In this document: in pieces, positions 29,468 to 38,336 of the stretch | Numbering within the stretch: the stretch's first letter is position 1 | Layout: every line of letters starts with the position of its first letter | Assembly (NCBI RefSeq): GCF_022483985.1 | Contig: NZ_JAKVME010000001.1 | Location: 682,001-746,000 of the forward strand | DNA length: 64,000 nucleotides | Source of the DNA: Acetobacter sp. | GTDB lineage: Bacteria; Pseudomonadota; Alphaproteobacteria; Acetobacterales; Acetobacteraceae | Direction: 5' to 3' | Notes under the pieces: generated by a model | The model's database searches: none | What the model was told of the DNA's origin: nothing | What the model saw: the letters and a program-made list of their open reading frames with translations, nothing else | Program-made: the position numbers and the translations under genes

Positions 29468-30419
29468 GGCGTCGTCCGGGGGCTCCCGTTTTTTCGGTCC
29501 CTCGGACCGTCATCTTCTCGGGATTCAGGGGATGCACCCCTCCCGGATAGAACCGATTCTCGATCTGGCCGAGAGCTACGCGCTGATGAACCGATCGCGG
29601 AAAACGCCTCGGGATCTTTTGCGCGGACGCACGCTCATCAACCTGTTCTTTGAGGACAGCACGCGCACGCGTACCTCCTTTGAACTGGCGGGCAAGCGTC
29701 TCGGGGCTGACGTGGTGAACATGTCGGTCGCCCAGTCTTCCGTGAACAAGGGCGAGACCCTGCTGGACACGGCGGCGACATTGAACGCCATGCGGACCGA
29801 CCTGCTGGTGGTGCGTCACTCCCAGTCCGGTGCGCCCGCGCTGCTGGCGCAGAAGGTCGATGCTGCTGTCATTAATGCGGGCGACGGCACGCATGAACAC
29901 CCTACGCAGGCGCTGCTCGATGCGCTGACCATTCGTCGTCATCTGGGGCGGCTGGAAGGGCTGACGGTCGCTATCTGTGGCGACATCGTCCATTCCCGCG
30001 TGGCGCGGTCGAATGTGCATCTGCTGACCTCCATGGCAAACAGGGTCCGTCTGGTCGGTCCGCCGACTCTGGTGCCACGTTCGATGGCGAGCCTCGGTGT
30101 CGAGGTGCATCACTCCATGGAAACCGGTCTGCGTGACGCCGACGTGGTGATGATGCTGCGTCTCCAGAAAGAGCGGATGTCCGGCGGTCTGATCCCCAGC
30201 GCCCGCGAGTATTTCCGTTATTACGGTCTCGATCAGCGCAGGCTCGATCTGGCGAAGCCGGGTGCGCTGGTCATGCATCCCGGTCCGATGAACCGAGGTG
30301 TGGAGATCGCCAGCCACATCGCTGATTCGGATCAGAGCGTGATCCGTGAGCAGGTGGAAATGGGTGTGGCGGTGCGTATGGCCGTGCTTGACCGTCTGTC
30401 CCGTGGAGGCCGGTCATGA
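29460..30419 (+). CDS. pyrB: Aspartate carbamoyltransferase, catalytic subunit
   Basis: A 319-residue enzyme joining carbamoyl phosphate and aspartate in pyrimidine synthesis. [20 protein letters not shown] binds carbamoyl phosphate, [12 protein letters not shown] and MHPGPMNRG are typical. There is no pyrI regulatory subunit gene; instead the next gene, overlapping by 4 bases, is a dihydroorotase-like protein, the arrangement in which PyrB forms a dodecamer with an inactive PyrC homologue. Confidence 0.96.
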   Translation: MAEASSGGSRFFGPSDRHLLGIQGMHPSRIEPILDLAESYALMNRSRKTPRDLLRGRTLINLFFEDSTRTRTSFELAGKRLGADVVNMSVAQSSVNKGETLLDTAATLNAMRTDLLVVRHSQSGAPALLAQKVDAAVINAGDGTHEHPTQALLDALTIRRHLGRLEGLTVAICGDIVHSRVARSNVHLLTSMANRVRLVGPPTLVPRSMASLGVEVHHSMETGLRDADVVMMLRLQKERMSGGLIPSAREYFRYYGLDQRRLDLAKPGALVMHPGPMNRGVEIASHIADSDQSVIREQVEMGVAVRMAVLDRLSRGGRS

Positions 30420-31738
30420 GCATCTGCACTGTTTTCGAGAATGTGCGCCTGATTGATCCTGCGTCCGGACTGGACCGGCAGGGACGGCTTCTGGTGCGTG
30501 ACGGCGTGATCGTGGGTCATGATCTTCCCGGCGCTGAAGGCAGACCGGAGGGGGCGGATATCGTGGACGGACAGGGCGCTGTTCTCTGTCCCGGCCTTGT
30601 CGATATGCGTGTCGAGATCGGCGAGCCCGGTCATGAGTACCGTGAGACGGTCAAATCGGCTTCGCGAGCCGCCTTTGCGGGTGGTGTGACAACAGTCGCC
30701 GTGCTGCCGACCGGCTCGCCTCCCATCGATGATCCCGCCATGGTGCGGATGCTGCGTTCCCGTGGTGAAGAGCCGGATTATGTTTCGATCCTGCCATACG
30801 GTGCGCTCACCAAGGGCTGCCGTGGCGAGGAACTGGCCGAGATCGGCCTGTTGTCCGAAGCCGGTGCGGTCGCCTTTACGGATGGTAGCCGCGCCATTGC
30901 CTCGGCGCGTCAGATGAAGCTGGCGCTGAGTTATGCGCAGGCGTTCGACGCGCTGGTGGTGCAGCACCCGGAAGAACCGACCCTCGCCGGATCGGGGTGT
31001 GCGACCGAGGGCGAACTGGCCCTGCGTCTCGGCCTGCCCGGAATCCCCACGGCAGCGGAAGCGATCATGATCGCCCGTGATATCCGGCTTGCGGAGATGA
31101 CCGGCGGTCGTCTGCATTTCGGTCACGTCTCGACCGGCGAGGGTGTGGACCTGATCCGGCAGGCCAAGGCGCGCGGTCTGCGCGTGACCTGTGACACGGC
31201 GCCGCAGTATTTCGACCTCAATGAGACGGCGATCGGTGACTTCCGGACCTACGCCAAATTCTCGCCGCCACTACGCCGCGAGGATGACCGGCTGGCCATC
31301 TGTGCTGCTCTGGCTGACGGGACGATCGACGCCATCGCTTCCGACCATGCGCCGCGTGACCCGGACGACAAACGCCTGCCGTTCGCGCAGGCCTCGGCTG
31401 GTGGAACCGGGCTGGCCACGCTGCTCGGCGTCACACTGACGCGCTACCACGACGGCACGCTCTCGCTCATCGACGCGCTGGCGCTTCTGACATTTAGGCC
31501 CTCCGTCCTGCTGGGTGTAAGCGGTGTCGCCGTTCGTGGCGGTGCGCGTCCTGTGGGAACGCTGGCTGCCGGAACGCCCGCGGACCTGTGTCTCTTCGAC
31601 CCGGACAGGGCGTGGCAGGTCATCGCGGGCGAGCTTCCCGGCCATGCCCAGAACACACCGTTCGACGGCAGGGCGCTGGAGGGGAAGGTCATGGGCACCT
31701 GGAAGAACGGACGACGGGTCTTCGGAGGGGGGGCGTGA
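30416..31738 (+). CDS. Dihydroorotase-like protein, probably a non-catalytic PyrB partner
   Basis: A 440-residue amidohydrolase-fold protein of the class I dihydroorotase family. Where active enzymes have the metal-binding HxH (DMHVHLREPG), this one reads [14 protein letters not shown] is HAPR in [11 protein letters not shown], though the Asp is kept, as are the His in VVQHPEE and FGHVSTGEG. Loss of the HxH pair is known from the PyrC'/PyrX proteins that only stabilise PyrB. The gene overlaps pyrB by ATGA and plsY by GTGA. A working dihydroorotase must then be encoded elsewhere. Confidence 0.85.
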   Translation: MSICTVFENVRLIDPASGLDRQGRLLVRDGVIVGHDLPGAEGRPEGADIVDGQGAVLCPGLVDMRVEIGEPGHEYRETVKSASRAAFAGGVTTVAVLPTGSPPIDDPAMVRMLRSRGEEPDYVSILPYGALTKGCRGEELAEIGLLSEAGAVAFTDGSRAIASARQMKLALSYAQAFDALVVQHPEEPTLAGSGCATEGELALRLGLPGIPTAAEAIMIARDIRLAEMTGGRLHFGHVSTGEGVDLIRQAKARGLRVTCDTAPQYFDLNETAIGDFRTYAKFSPPLRREDDRLAICAALADGTIDAIASDHAPRDPDDKRLPFAQASAGGTGLATLLGVTLTRYHDGTLSLIDALALLTFRPSVLLGVSGVAVRGGARPVGTLAAGTPADLCLFDPDRAWQVIAGELPGHAQNTPFDGRALEGKVMGTWKNGRRVFGGGA

Positions 31739-32388
31739 ATTTTTTCGAGTCACCCGGCACGCTGCTGACGGGCGTGGTTCTGCTGTCCTACATGCTGGGC
31801 AGCATTCCCTTCGGCCTTCTGCTTACGGCGGCGTCCGGACAGGGGGATATCCGTCAGATCGGCTCGGGCAATATCGGCGCGACCAACGTACTGCGGACCG
31901 GGAACAAAAAGCTGGCCGCTGCCACGCTGTTTCTGGATGGTTTCAAAGGGACGCTCGCGGTTCTCATCGCCTGGGTGATGACGCCGCCGGAACTGGGTGA
32001 CCGCGCCGCTTCTCTGGCGGCAATCTTCGCCGTGCTGGGTCACTGCTTTCCTCTGTGGCTCGGTTTCAGGGGAGGAAAAGGCGTGGCCACGGGGCTGGGC
32101 GTCGTGCTGGCCCTCTCGCCGCTGACAGGGCTGGCCTGCTGCCTCATCTGGCTGGTCGGCGCGAAAGTGACGCGGATATCGTCAGCCGGAGCCCTTCTTG
32201 CCTTCGCCTGCATGCCTGCGATTCTGTTCTTTCTGAACGGACACTCCTTTGCAGGATCGGAAAAGCCGCTGGCTGGTCTGCTGGTCGCGGTCATCATTTT
32301 CGTGCGGCATCGCGCCAATATCGTCCGTCTTCTGAACGGCACGGAGCCGAAAATCGGCCAGTCATCAATCGGCCAGTCATCGAAGTGA
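31735..32388 (+). CDS. plsY: Glycerol-3-phosphate acyltransferase PlsY
   Basis: A 217-residue integral membrane enzyme that acylates glycerol-3-phosphate from acyl phosphate, the first step of phospholipid synthesis. It has the three family motifs: GSIPFG, RxxGSGNIGATN (IRQIGSGNIGATNVLR) and GFRGGKGVATG, and five hydrophobic segments. The GTG at 31735 overlaps the pyrC-like stop (GTGA). The end holds a short repeat, IGQSSIGQSSK. Confidence 0.95.
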   Translation: MNFFESPGTLLTGVVLLSYMLGSIPFGLLLTAASGQGDIRQIGSGNIGATNVLRTGNKKLAAATLFLDGFKGTLAVLIAWVMTPPELGDRAASLAAIFAVLGHCFPLWLGFRGGKGVATGLGVVLALSPLTGLACCLIWLVGAKVTRISSAGALLAFACMPAILFFLNGHSFAGSEKPLAGLLVAVIIFVRHRANIVRLLNGTEPKIGQSSIGQSSK

Positions 32389-33551
32389 GCGGGATCGGGA
32401 GCCTGAATCCCGATCTACCTGCTCTGCTGCGGCTGTTTCGTACGGAAAATGTCGGGCCGGTCACATGGCGGCGTCTCATGCAGGACTGTTCCTCGGGAGA
32501 GGAAGCTCTCGCCATCCTTCCCGAGAAGGCGCGACGGGGAGGACGCAAGGTTCCGCTGCGGATTCCCGCTCTTGCCGAAATCGAACGGGAAATCGAAGAG
32601 GTTCTGGCTCTTGGCGGGCGGATCATCACGCTGTTCGATCAAGATTATCCACCGTTTCTGGCTGAACTGCCTGACTCGCCTCCTGTTCTTTCCATGCTGG
32701 GAAATCCGGCCTGTCTTTCAGCGCCACGCAGTGTGGGAATCGTGGGCGCGCGCAACGCTTCGGCAGCGGGAATGAGATTCGCCGAAAGTCTGGCCACCGA
32801 ACTGTCTCATGCCGGAATCACTGTGGTCTCGGGGCTCGCACGCGGAATTGACGCGGCAGCCCATCGGGGTGCGCTGCATGGCGGCTTCCCGGAGTGGGGA
32901 AGCTCGGTGGCCGCCATCGCGGGCGGACTGGATGTGGTCTATCCGACGGAAAATGCCGCCTTGCAGGAACTGCTCGCGGAAAAAGGCGCGGTTGTGACGG
33001 AAGCCCCTCTGGGCACCCAGCCTCAGGCGCGGCATTTCCCGAGACGGAACAGACTTATTGCGGGTCTGTCTCTCGGCACGGTCGTTGTCGAGGCCGCCAT
33101 GAACTCTGGAAGCCTGATTACGGCGGAGCTTGCGGATCGTTACAGTCGTGCGCTTTTCGCTGTTCCCGGCTCGCCGCTGGACCCGCGCTGCCGGGGGAGT
33201 AACAATCTTTTGCGTATGCGGAATGCGCATCTGGTGGAAACGATCGAGGATATCCTGCCTTATCTTCGCCATTCTCATACGGCAGCGGGGCAGATGTCGT
33301 CCGGGTTCGCGGAGGCTCAGGAGGAGTGGGGCACCCCTTCCTTAACGGGCGATCTGGACCTTGATCGTGTGAGAAGAATGATTCCTTCACTTATCTCATT
33401 CACACCGGTCCCGGTTGACGATCTGGTGCGGCGCTGTCAGTTCTCGGTTTCGGCGGTTCTGACGGTGCTCACCGAACTTGAGCTTGCCGGCCGGGTGGAG
33501 ATGCTGCCCGGAGGAGCTGTTGTCCAGTTGATGCCAGACGGAACGGGGTGA
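32385..33551 (+). CDS. dprA: DNA-processing protein DprA
   Basis: A 388-residue single-strand DNA-binding protein that loads RecA during natural transformation and recombination. The Rossmann core carries VGIVGARNASAAG, VSGLARGIDAAAHRGAL, GGLDVVYPTEN, FPRRNRLIAGLS and the GSLITAELA loop. A C-terminal winged helix (residues about 320-385) is present. GTG start at 32385, overlapping the plsY stop by 4 bases. Confidence 0.95.
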   Translation: MSGIGSLNPDLPALLRLFRTENVGPVTWRRLMQDCSSGEEALAILPEKARRGGRKVPLRIPALAEIEREIEEVLALGGRIITLFDQDYPPFLAELPDSPPVLSMLGNPACLSAPRSVGIVGARNASAAGMRFAESLATELSHAGITVVSGLARGIDAAAHRGALHGGFPEWGSSVAAIAGGLDVVYPTENAALQELLAEKGAVVTEAPLGTQPQARHFPRRNRLIAGLSLGTVVVEAAMNSGSLITAELADRYSRALFAVPGSPLDPRCRGSNNLLRMRNAHLVETIEDILPYLRHSHTAAGQMSSGFAEAQEEWGTPSLTGDLDLDRVRRMIPSLISFTPVPVDDLVRRCQFSVSAVLTVLTELELAGRVEMLPGGAVVQLMPDGTG

Positions 33552-33585
33552 TTTTTTCTCCATGCCGGTCTGGCGCGGAGAGAGC

Positions 33586-36294
33586 ATGACTGACGTCGTC
33601 GTGGTTGAGTCGCCTGCCAAGGCGAAGACGATCAATAAATATCTGGGCGACGGTTACACCGTTCTCGCCTCTTTCGGACATGTCCGTGACCTGCCGCCGA
33701 AAGACGGGTCCGTCATGCCGGACGAAGACTTCGCCATGAAATGGCAGTCCGATGAGCGCGGCCAGAAGCAGGTCGCGGCCATCGCCAAGGCGCTCAAGGG
33801 CGCGCATACGCTTTATCTCGCCACTGACCCGGATCGCGAGGGCGAAGCCATCTCATGGCACGTCAAGGCGATGCTGGCGGAAAAGAATGCGCTCAAGGGC
33901 GTGAACGTCCAGCGTGTGACGTTCAACGAGATCACCAAGGGCGCCATCAAGGAAGCGATGGCGCATCCGCGTGATCTCGACATGCCGCTGATCGAGGCTT
34001 ATCTCGCCCGTCGCGCTCTTGATTATCTTGTCGGCTTCACCCTCTCGCCCGTCCTGTGGCGCAAGCTGCCGGGCTCGAAGAGCGCCGGTCGCGTGCAGTC
34101 GGTCGCCCTGCGTCTGATCTGCGAGCGTGAAGCCGAGATCGAGGTCTTCAAGCCCCGGGAATACTGGACGGTCGGCGCGACATTCTTCACGCCCGCTGGC
34201 GCACCTTTCACGACCCGCCTGACGCATCTCGATGGCAGGAAGCTCGACCAGTTCGATCTTTCCAACGAAGAACTTGCCTTCGCTGCCCGCGATGCGGTGC
34301 TGGCTGGCACGTTCGCGGTCAAATCCGTTGAACGCAAGAAGGTCAAGCGCAACCCGCCGCCACCGTTCACCACATCCACGCTCCAGCAGGAAGCTTCCCG
34401 CAAGCTGGGCATGGGCGCGCAGAACACCATGCGGACGGCGCAGCAGCTTTATGAAGGTATCGAGCTTGGTGGCGAGACGGTCGGTCTGATCACCTATATG
34501 CGAACCGATGGCGTCACGATGGCCGGAGAGGCGATTGCCGACATCCGTCGCCACATCGGCAAGGATTTCGGCGCGAACTACGTCCCGGCCCAGCCGCGTG
34601 TCTATGCGACCAAGGCCAAGAACGCGCAGGAAGCGCATGAGGCCGTGCGTCCGACCGATGTCAGCCGCACACCGGCTTCCGTGGCGCGTTACCTCAGTGA
34701 CGAGCAGCGTCGTCTGTATGAGCTGGTGTGGAAGCGCGCCGTCGCCAGTCAGATGCAGTCGGCGGAGCTGGATCAGGTCGCGGTTGATGTGGCGGACCAG
34801 CCCGGCAGGACCGTGCTGCGCGCGACGGGGTCGATCATCGCGTTCGATGGCTTCCTGAAACTTTATACGGAAGGCCGGGACGAGAGCGACAAGGCGTCTG
34901 ACGACGAAAGCCGCATGCTGCCGCCGATGAACGAGCGTGATCCGCTCAAACGTGGCGATGTGGAGGCTGAACAGCACTTTACCCAGCCGCCGCCGCGTTA
35001 TTCGGAAGCGTCTCTGGTCAAGAAGATGGAAGAGATCGGTATCGGTCGTCCTTCCACCTACGCCTCGATTCTGACGGTCCTGAGAGATCGTAACTACGTC
35101 CGTCTGGAAGCCCGTCGCTTCATGCCGGAAGATCGCGGACGGCTGGTCACGGCGTTCCTCGTTTCCTTCTTCGAACGCTATGTCGATCCGCAGTTCACGG
35201 CGGGTCTCGAAGAGCAGCTTGACGATATTTCCGGCGGTCGCGCCGACTGGCGTCAGGTAATGAGCGCCTTCTGGCAGGCTTTTTCGGAAGCGGTCTCACA
35301 GACAAAAGACCTGACCATCACCGAGGTTATCGACGCGCTGGATCAGGATCTCGGCTCGCATTTTTTCCCGCCGAACGAGGAAGGAACCGATCCGCGGGTC
35401 TGCACGTCCTGTGGCACGGGCCGTCTGGGTCTGAAACTCGGGCGCTATGGCGCTTTTATCGGCTGCTCCAACTATCCGGACTGTCAGTACACCCGGAAAC
35501 TGGCCGTCGAAGGCGGCGAGGGCGACGGCAGCGAAGAGCTGAAAGACGGGATGAAGCTGCTTGGCCAGCATCCGGTCACAGGCGAGGATATCACAGTCAA
35601 GCGTGGTCCGTGGGGCCTTTACGTGCAGCAGGGCGAACCCAATCCCGAGGACAAGAAGGCCAAGCCGAAACGCGCCTCGTTGCCGAAAGGTCTGAGTCTG
35701 GAGAACCTGACGCTGGATCAGGCGGTCGGGCTCCTGAGCCTGCCCCGGGTTGTGGGAATACATCCGGAATTCAACGAGCCGATCGAAGCCGGTCTGGGTC
35801 GTTTTGGACCGTATGTGAAGATGGGCGCGATCTATGGCTCTCTCGACAAGGACGATGACGTTCTGACAGTCGGGCTGAACCGGGCTGTGGACGCGCTGGC
35901 GAAAAAGATCGCCTCGATCCGCAATCTCGGGTCGCATCCGAAGGACGGCGAGCCGGTCATGGTGCGTAAGGGGCGGTTCGGTCCCTATGTCCAGCATGGT
36001 CAGGTCGTGGCCAATCTGGCGCGTGGCGAGAGCATGGACGATGTCACGCTGGAGGGTGCGCTGGAACTGCTGGTCGAGAAAGGCAAGCCACTGAAGCCGA
36101 AAGGCAAGGCGGGCGCGAAGAAGACGACCAAAACAGCTGCGAAGACTACAGCGAAGAGCAAGGCCAAGGCGGAAGGCGACGCCGGGACGCCTGTGAAAAA
36201 GGTGACGAAAGCGAAGACGGCCACGGCTGCGAAAAAGAAGCCAGCCACCCGCAAGAAAGCAGCGACCGCGAAAGATCAGACGTCTCCTGAATGA
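33586..36294 (+). CDS. topA: DNA topoisomerase I
   Basis: A 902-residue type IA topoisomerase that relaxes negative supercoils. The TOPRIM domain opens the protein (VVVESPAKAKTI, then ATDPDREGEAISWH). The catalytic Tyr lies in GLITYMRTDGV. One clear C-terminal four-Cys zinc finger (CTSCGTG...GCSNYPDC) is followed by topoisomerase repeats and a Lys/Ala-rich tail of about 70 residues, common in this family in Alphaproteobacteria. The ATG at 33586 follows GGAG by about 5 bases. It is the only gene of this run not overlapping its upstream neighbour (34-base gap). Confidence 0.96.
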   Translation: MTDVVVVESPAKAKTINKYLGDGYTVLASFGHVRDLPPKDGSVMPDEDFAMKWQSDERGQKQVAAIAKALKGAHTLYLATDPDREGEAISWHVKAMLAEKNALKGVNVQRVTFNEITKGAIKEAMAHPRDLDMPLIEAYLARRALDYLVGFTLSPVLWRKLPGSKSAGRVQSVALRLICEREAEIEVFKPREYWTVGATFFTPAGAPFTTRLTHLDGRKLDQFDLSNEELAFAARDAVLAGTFAVKSVERKKVKRNPPPPFTTSTLQQEASRKLGMGAQNTMRTAQQLYEGIELGGETVGLITYMRTDGVTMAGEAIADIRRHIGKDFGANYVPAQPRVYATKAKNAQEAHEAVRPTDVSRTPASVARYLSDEQRRLYELVWKRAVASQMQSAELDQVAVDVADQPGRTVLRATGSIIAFDGFLKLYTEGRDESDKASDDESRMLPPMNERDPLKRGDVEAEQHFTQPPPRYSEASLVKKMEEIGIGRPSTYASILTVLRDRNYVRLEARRFMPEDRGRLVTAFLVSFFERYVDPQFTAGLEEQLDDISGGRADWRQVMSAFWQAFSEAVSQTKDLTITEVIDALDQDLGSHFFPPNEEGTDPRVCTSCGTGRLGLKLGRYGAFIGCSNYPDCQYTRKLAVEGGEGDGSEELKDGMKLLGQHPVTGEDITVKRGPWGLYVQQGEPNPEDKKAKPKRASLPKGLSLENLTLDQAVGLLSLPRVVGIHPEFNEPIEAGLGRFGPYVKMGAIYGSLDKDDDVLTVGLNRAVDALAKKIASIRNLGSHPKDGEPVMVRKGRFGPYVQHGQVVANLARGESMDDVTLEGALELLVEKGKPLKPKGKAGAKKTTKTAAKTTAKSKAKAEGDAGTPVKKVTKAKTATAAKKKPATRKKAATAKDQTSPE

Positions 36295-38336
36295 ACGCTG
36301 ATACAGGAACACCCCTGTCCTCGGGCATAAGCCCGCCGGACAGGGGTGTTCTGGCGCAAATCCTGCGGGATTCCCCTACGCCGCTGACGGCCGGACAACT
36401 GCTTCGTCGGCTGGGTCTGCCGCTCGATCGCAAGAAGCAGGTGCGGGGCGTGCTGCATGCGATGGCGCTTGAGGGCGCGTTTCGGGAGGAGGCCCTGCTC
36501 GGCAAGCTGCGCGGCGAGCCGGACCTGCCTCTGCTGGCCGAGATCGTCATCACCGGTCATGACCGGCATGGCGCGCCGTTCGGCAGAATCGCGGCGGAGG
36601 AAGCGCTCGGCGCAAGGGCTGTGGCCAAGGGTGGCCAGCCAATCGTGTTCGTGCATCAACCTCCGGCGGATGAACCGCCGCTTGTGGCCGGAGGGCGTCT
36701 GCTGGCCCGTCTGCGCTCGGTCGGTGCGAACCGTTATGAAGCCCGGATACTGAAGCGGCAGGAACCTGCCTGCTTCGTCGGTCTTTTTCGCGGAGAGGAG
36801 GTGCGGGCCTGCGATCCGCAGAGCGCCTGTCGTCGCACGGTTCCGGGAGAAGAGCGCTCCGGCCTGAAAGAGGGTGACCTTGTTCTGGCTGATGATGACG
36901 GCCACATCCTGCAATGCTTTGGCAGGCTGGATGATCCTCTGGCGGTCACGACTATGGGACACGCCGAATATGGTCTGCCCGAAGCATTTCCGGCGGACGT
37001 GCTGTCTGAAACCATGAGTCTGCTTGCTCCTGAGGCGGAGCAACCGTCATCGGGTCGCAAGGATTTCCGCTCGGTTCCGTTCGTGACGGTCGATGGCTCA
37101 GACGCTCGCGACTTCGATGACGCGATATGGGCGGAACGTGACGGTGAAGGGTTTCGGCTGCTCGTAGCCATTGCGGATGTCTCGCACTATGTCACACCCC
37201 ATTCGGCTCTCGATGCGGAAGCGCGGCGACGCGGACATTCCGTCTATTTTCCGGACAGCGTCGTACCGATGCTGCCGCCGCGTCTGTCGGAGAATCTCTG
37301 TTCGCTCCGACCTGATGAAGACCGTTTCTGTGTCGTCTTCGATCTGCGCTTCAGTGCGGAGGGGGTGCCGACAGACACGCGCATCGACCGTGGCGTCATG
37401 CGAAGCCGTGCGCGTCTGACTTACGAACAGCTTGAGGCAATGCGTGAAGGCGCACAGGCTTTTCTCCATGACGATCTGGGACGCGTCTGGATCGACACCC
37501 TGTATGCGGCGCATGAAGCATTGCGGGAGGCTCGTCATCGGCGCGGCTGTGTGGAGATTGCGGACAGGGATATGCTTCGTGTGGAACTGGACAGGTCCAG
37601 CGGACGTTTAGATGTTTCGGACAGCCGACCACCTGAAAGCAGGCACCTTGTCGAGTCCTTCATGATTGCAGCCTGCCATGCCGGTGCGGCGGTCTTGCGT
37701 GACAGGGGAAGCGCTGCGCTTTTCCGGTCCCATGCCGACGCGGACACTGTGGCTGATGTGCCACGTCTGCCTGCTGTTTACGTCACTGAACCAGCGCGTC
37801 ACGCGGGTCTGCGACTGGATGTCTACGCGCATCTCACAAGCCCGATACGCCGTTACGCCGACCTGACCAACCACCGCATGCTTCTGGAGGCAATGGTTCA
37901 GAAGAGCTCGTCTTCGTGGCCACACTCCACGGATGGTGGGAATTTCCCCGCTCTGGCGGCCCATCTGACCATGACCGAGGCCCGGGCGGCCGAGGCAGCC
38001 ATGATGACGCGCCGTCGTCTGCTGGCGCTCTGGCTCTGTCAGGACCGGGAGCGGGTCTGGTGCGGCCATGTGACTGGTGCGACCCCGGATGGCGTTCTGG
38101 TCACATTGACGGAAACGCAGACAATCGGTCTCCTGCCTGTCTGGGGAAATGCAGACCGAAAAATGCATTCGGATTCGAGCGGGGGAAGTGAAGCGTGTTC
38201 TGGCGCAGCAGCGTCCTCTGCGGATGCATGGGCACTCTTTTCCCTGCGAAAGGGGGCCGTCGTGCGTGTTACAGTCGTCGGTCTGTCACACGACGGCTTT
38301 CAGTGCGTCTTTCGGTGCGTAGGGTTTTCCGCATGA
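36291..38336 (+). CDS. rnr: Ribonuclease R, compact form
   Basis: A 681-residue 3'-5' exoribonuclease. An N-terminal winged helix (ILRDSPTPLTAGQLLRRLGL), cold-shock domains and the RNB domain are recognisable; the catalytic acidic cluster is intact in GSDARDFDDAIW. The RNB domain is short: between ALFRSHAD and HLTSPIRRYADL there are only about 30 residues instead of about 75 in E. coli RNase R. The C-terminal S1 region is also weak and lacks the basic tail. The ATG overlaps the topA stop and its own stop overlaps the next start. Confidence 0.88.
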   Translation: MNADTGTPLSSGISPPDRGVLAQILRDSPTPLTAGQLLRRLGLPLDRKKQVRGVLHAMALEGAFREEALLGKLRGEPDLPLLAEIVITGHDRHGAPFGRIAAEEALGARAVAKGGQPIVFVHQPPADEPPLVAGGRLLARLRSVGANRYEARILKRQEPACFVGLFRGEEVRACDPQSACRRTVPGEERSGLKEGDLVLADDDGHILQCFGRLDDPLAVTTMGHAEYGLPEAFPADVLSETMSLLAPEAEQPSSGRKDFRSVPFVTVDGSDARDFDDAIWAERDGEGFRLLVAIADVSHYVTPHSALDAEARRRGHSVYFPDSVVPMLPPRLSENLCSLRPDEDRFCVVFDLRFSAEGVPTDTRIDRGVMRSRARLTYEQLEAMREGAQAFLHDDLGRVWIDTLYAAHEALREARHRRGCVEIADRDMLRVELDRSSGRLDVSDSRPPESRHLVESFMIAACHAGAAVLRDRGSAALFRSHADADTVADVPRLPAVYVTEPARHAGLRLDVYAHLTSPIRRYADLTNHRMLLEAMVQKSSSSWPHSTDGGNFPALAAHLTMTEARAAEAAMMTRRRLLALWLCQDRERVWCGHVTGATPDGVLVTLTETQTIGLLPVWGNADRKMHSDSSGGSEACSGAAASSADAWALFSLRKGAVVRVTVVGLSHDGFQCVFRCVGFSA

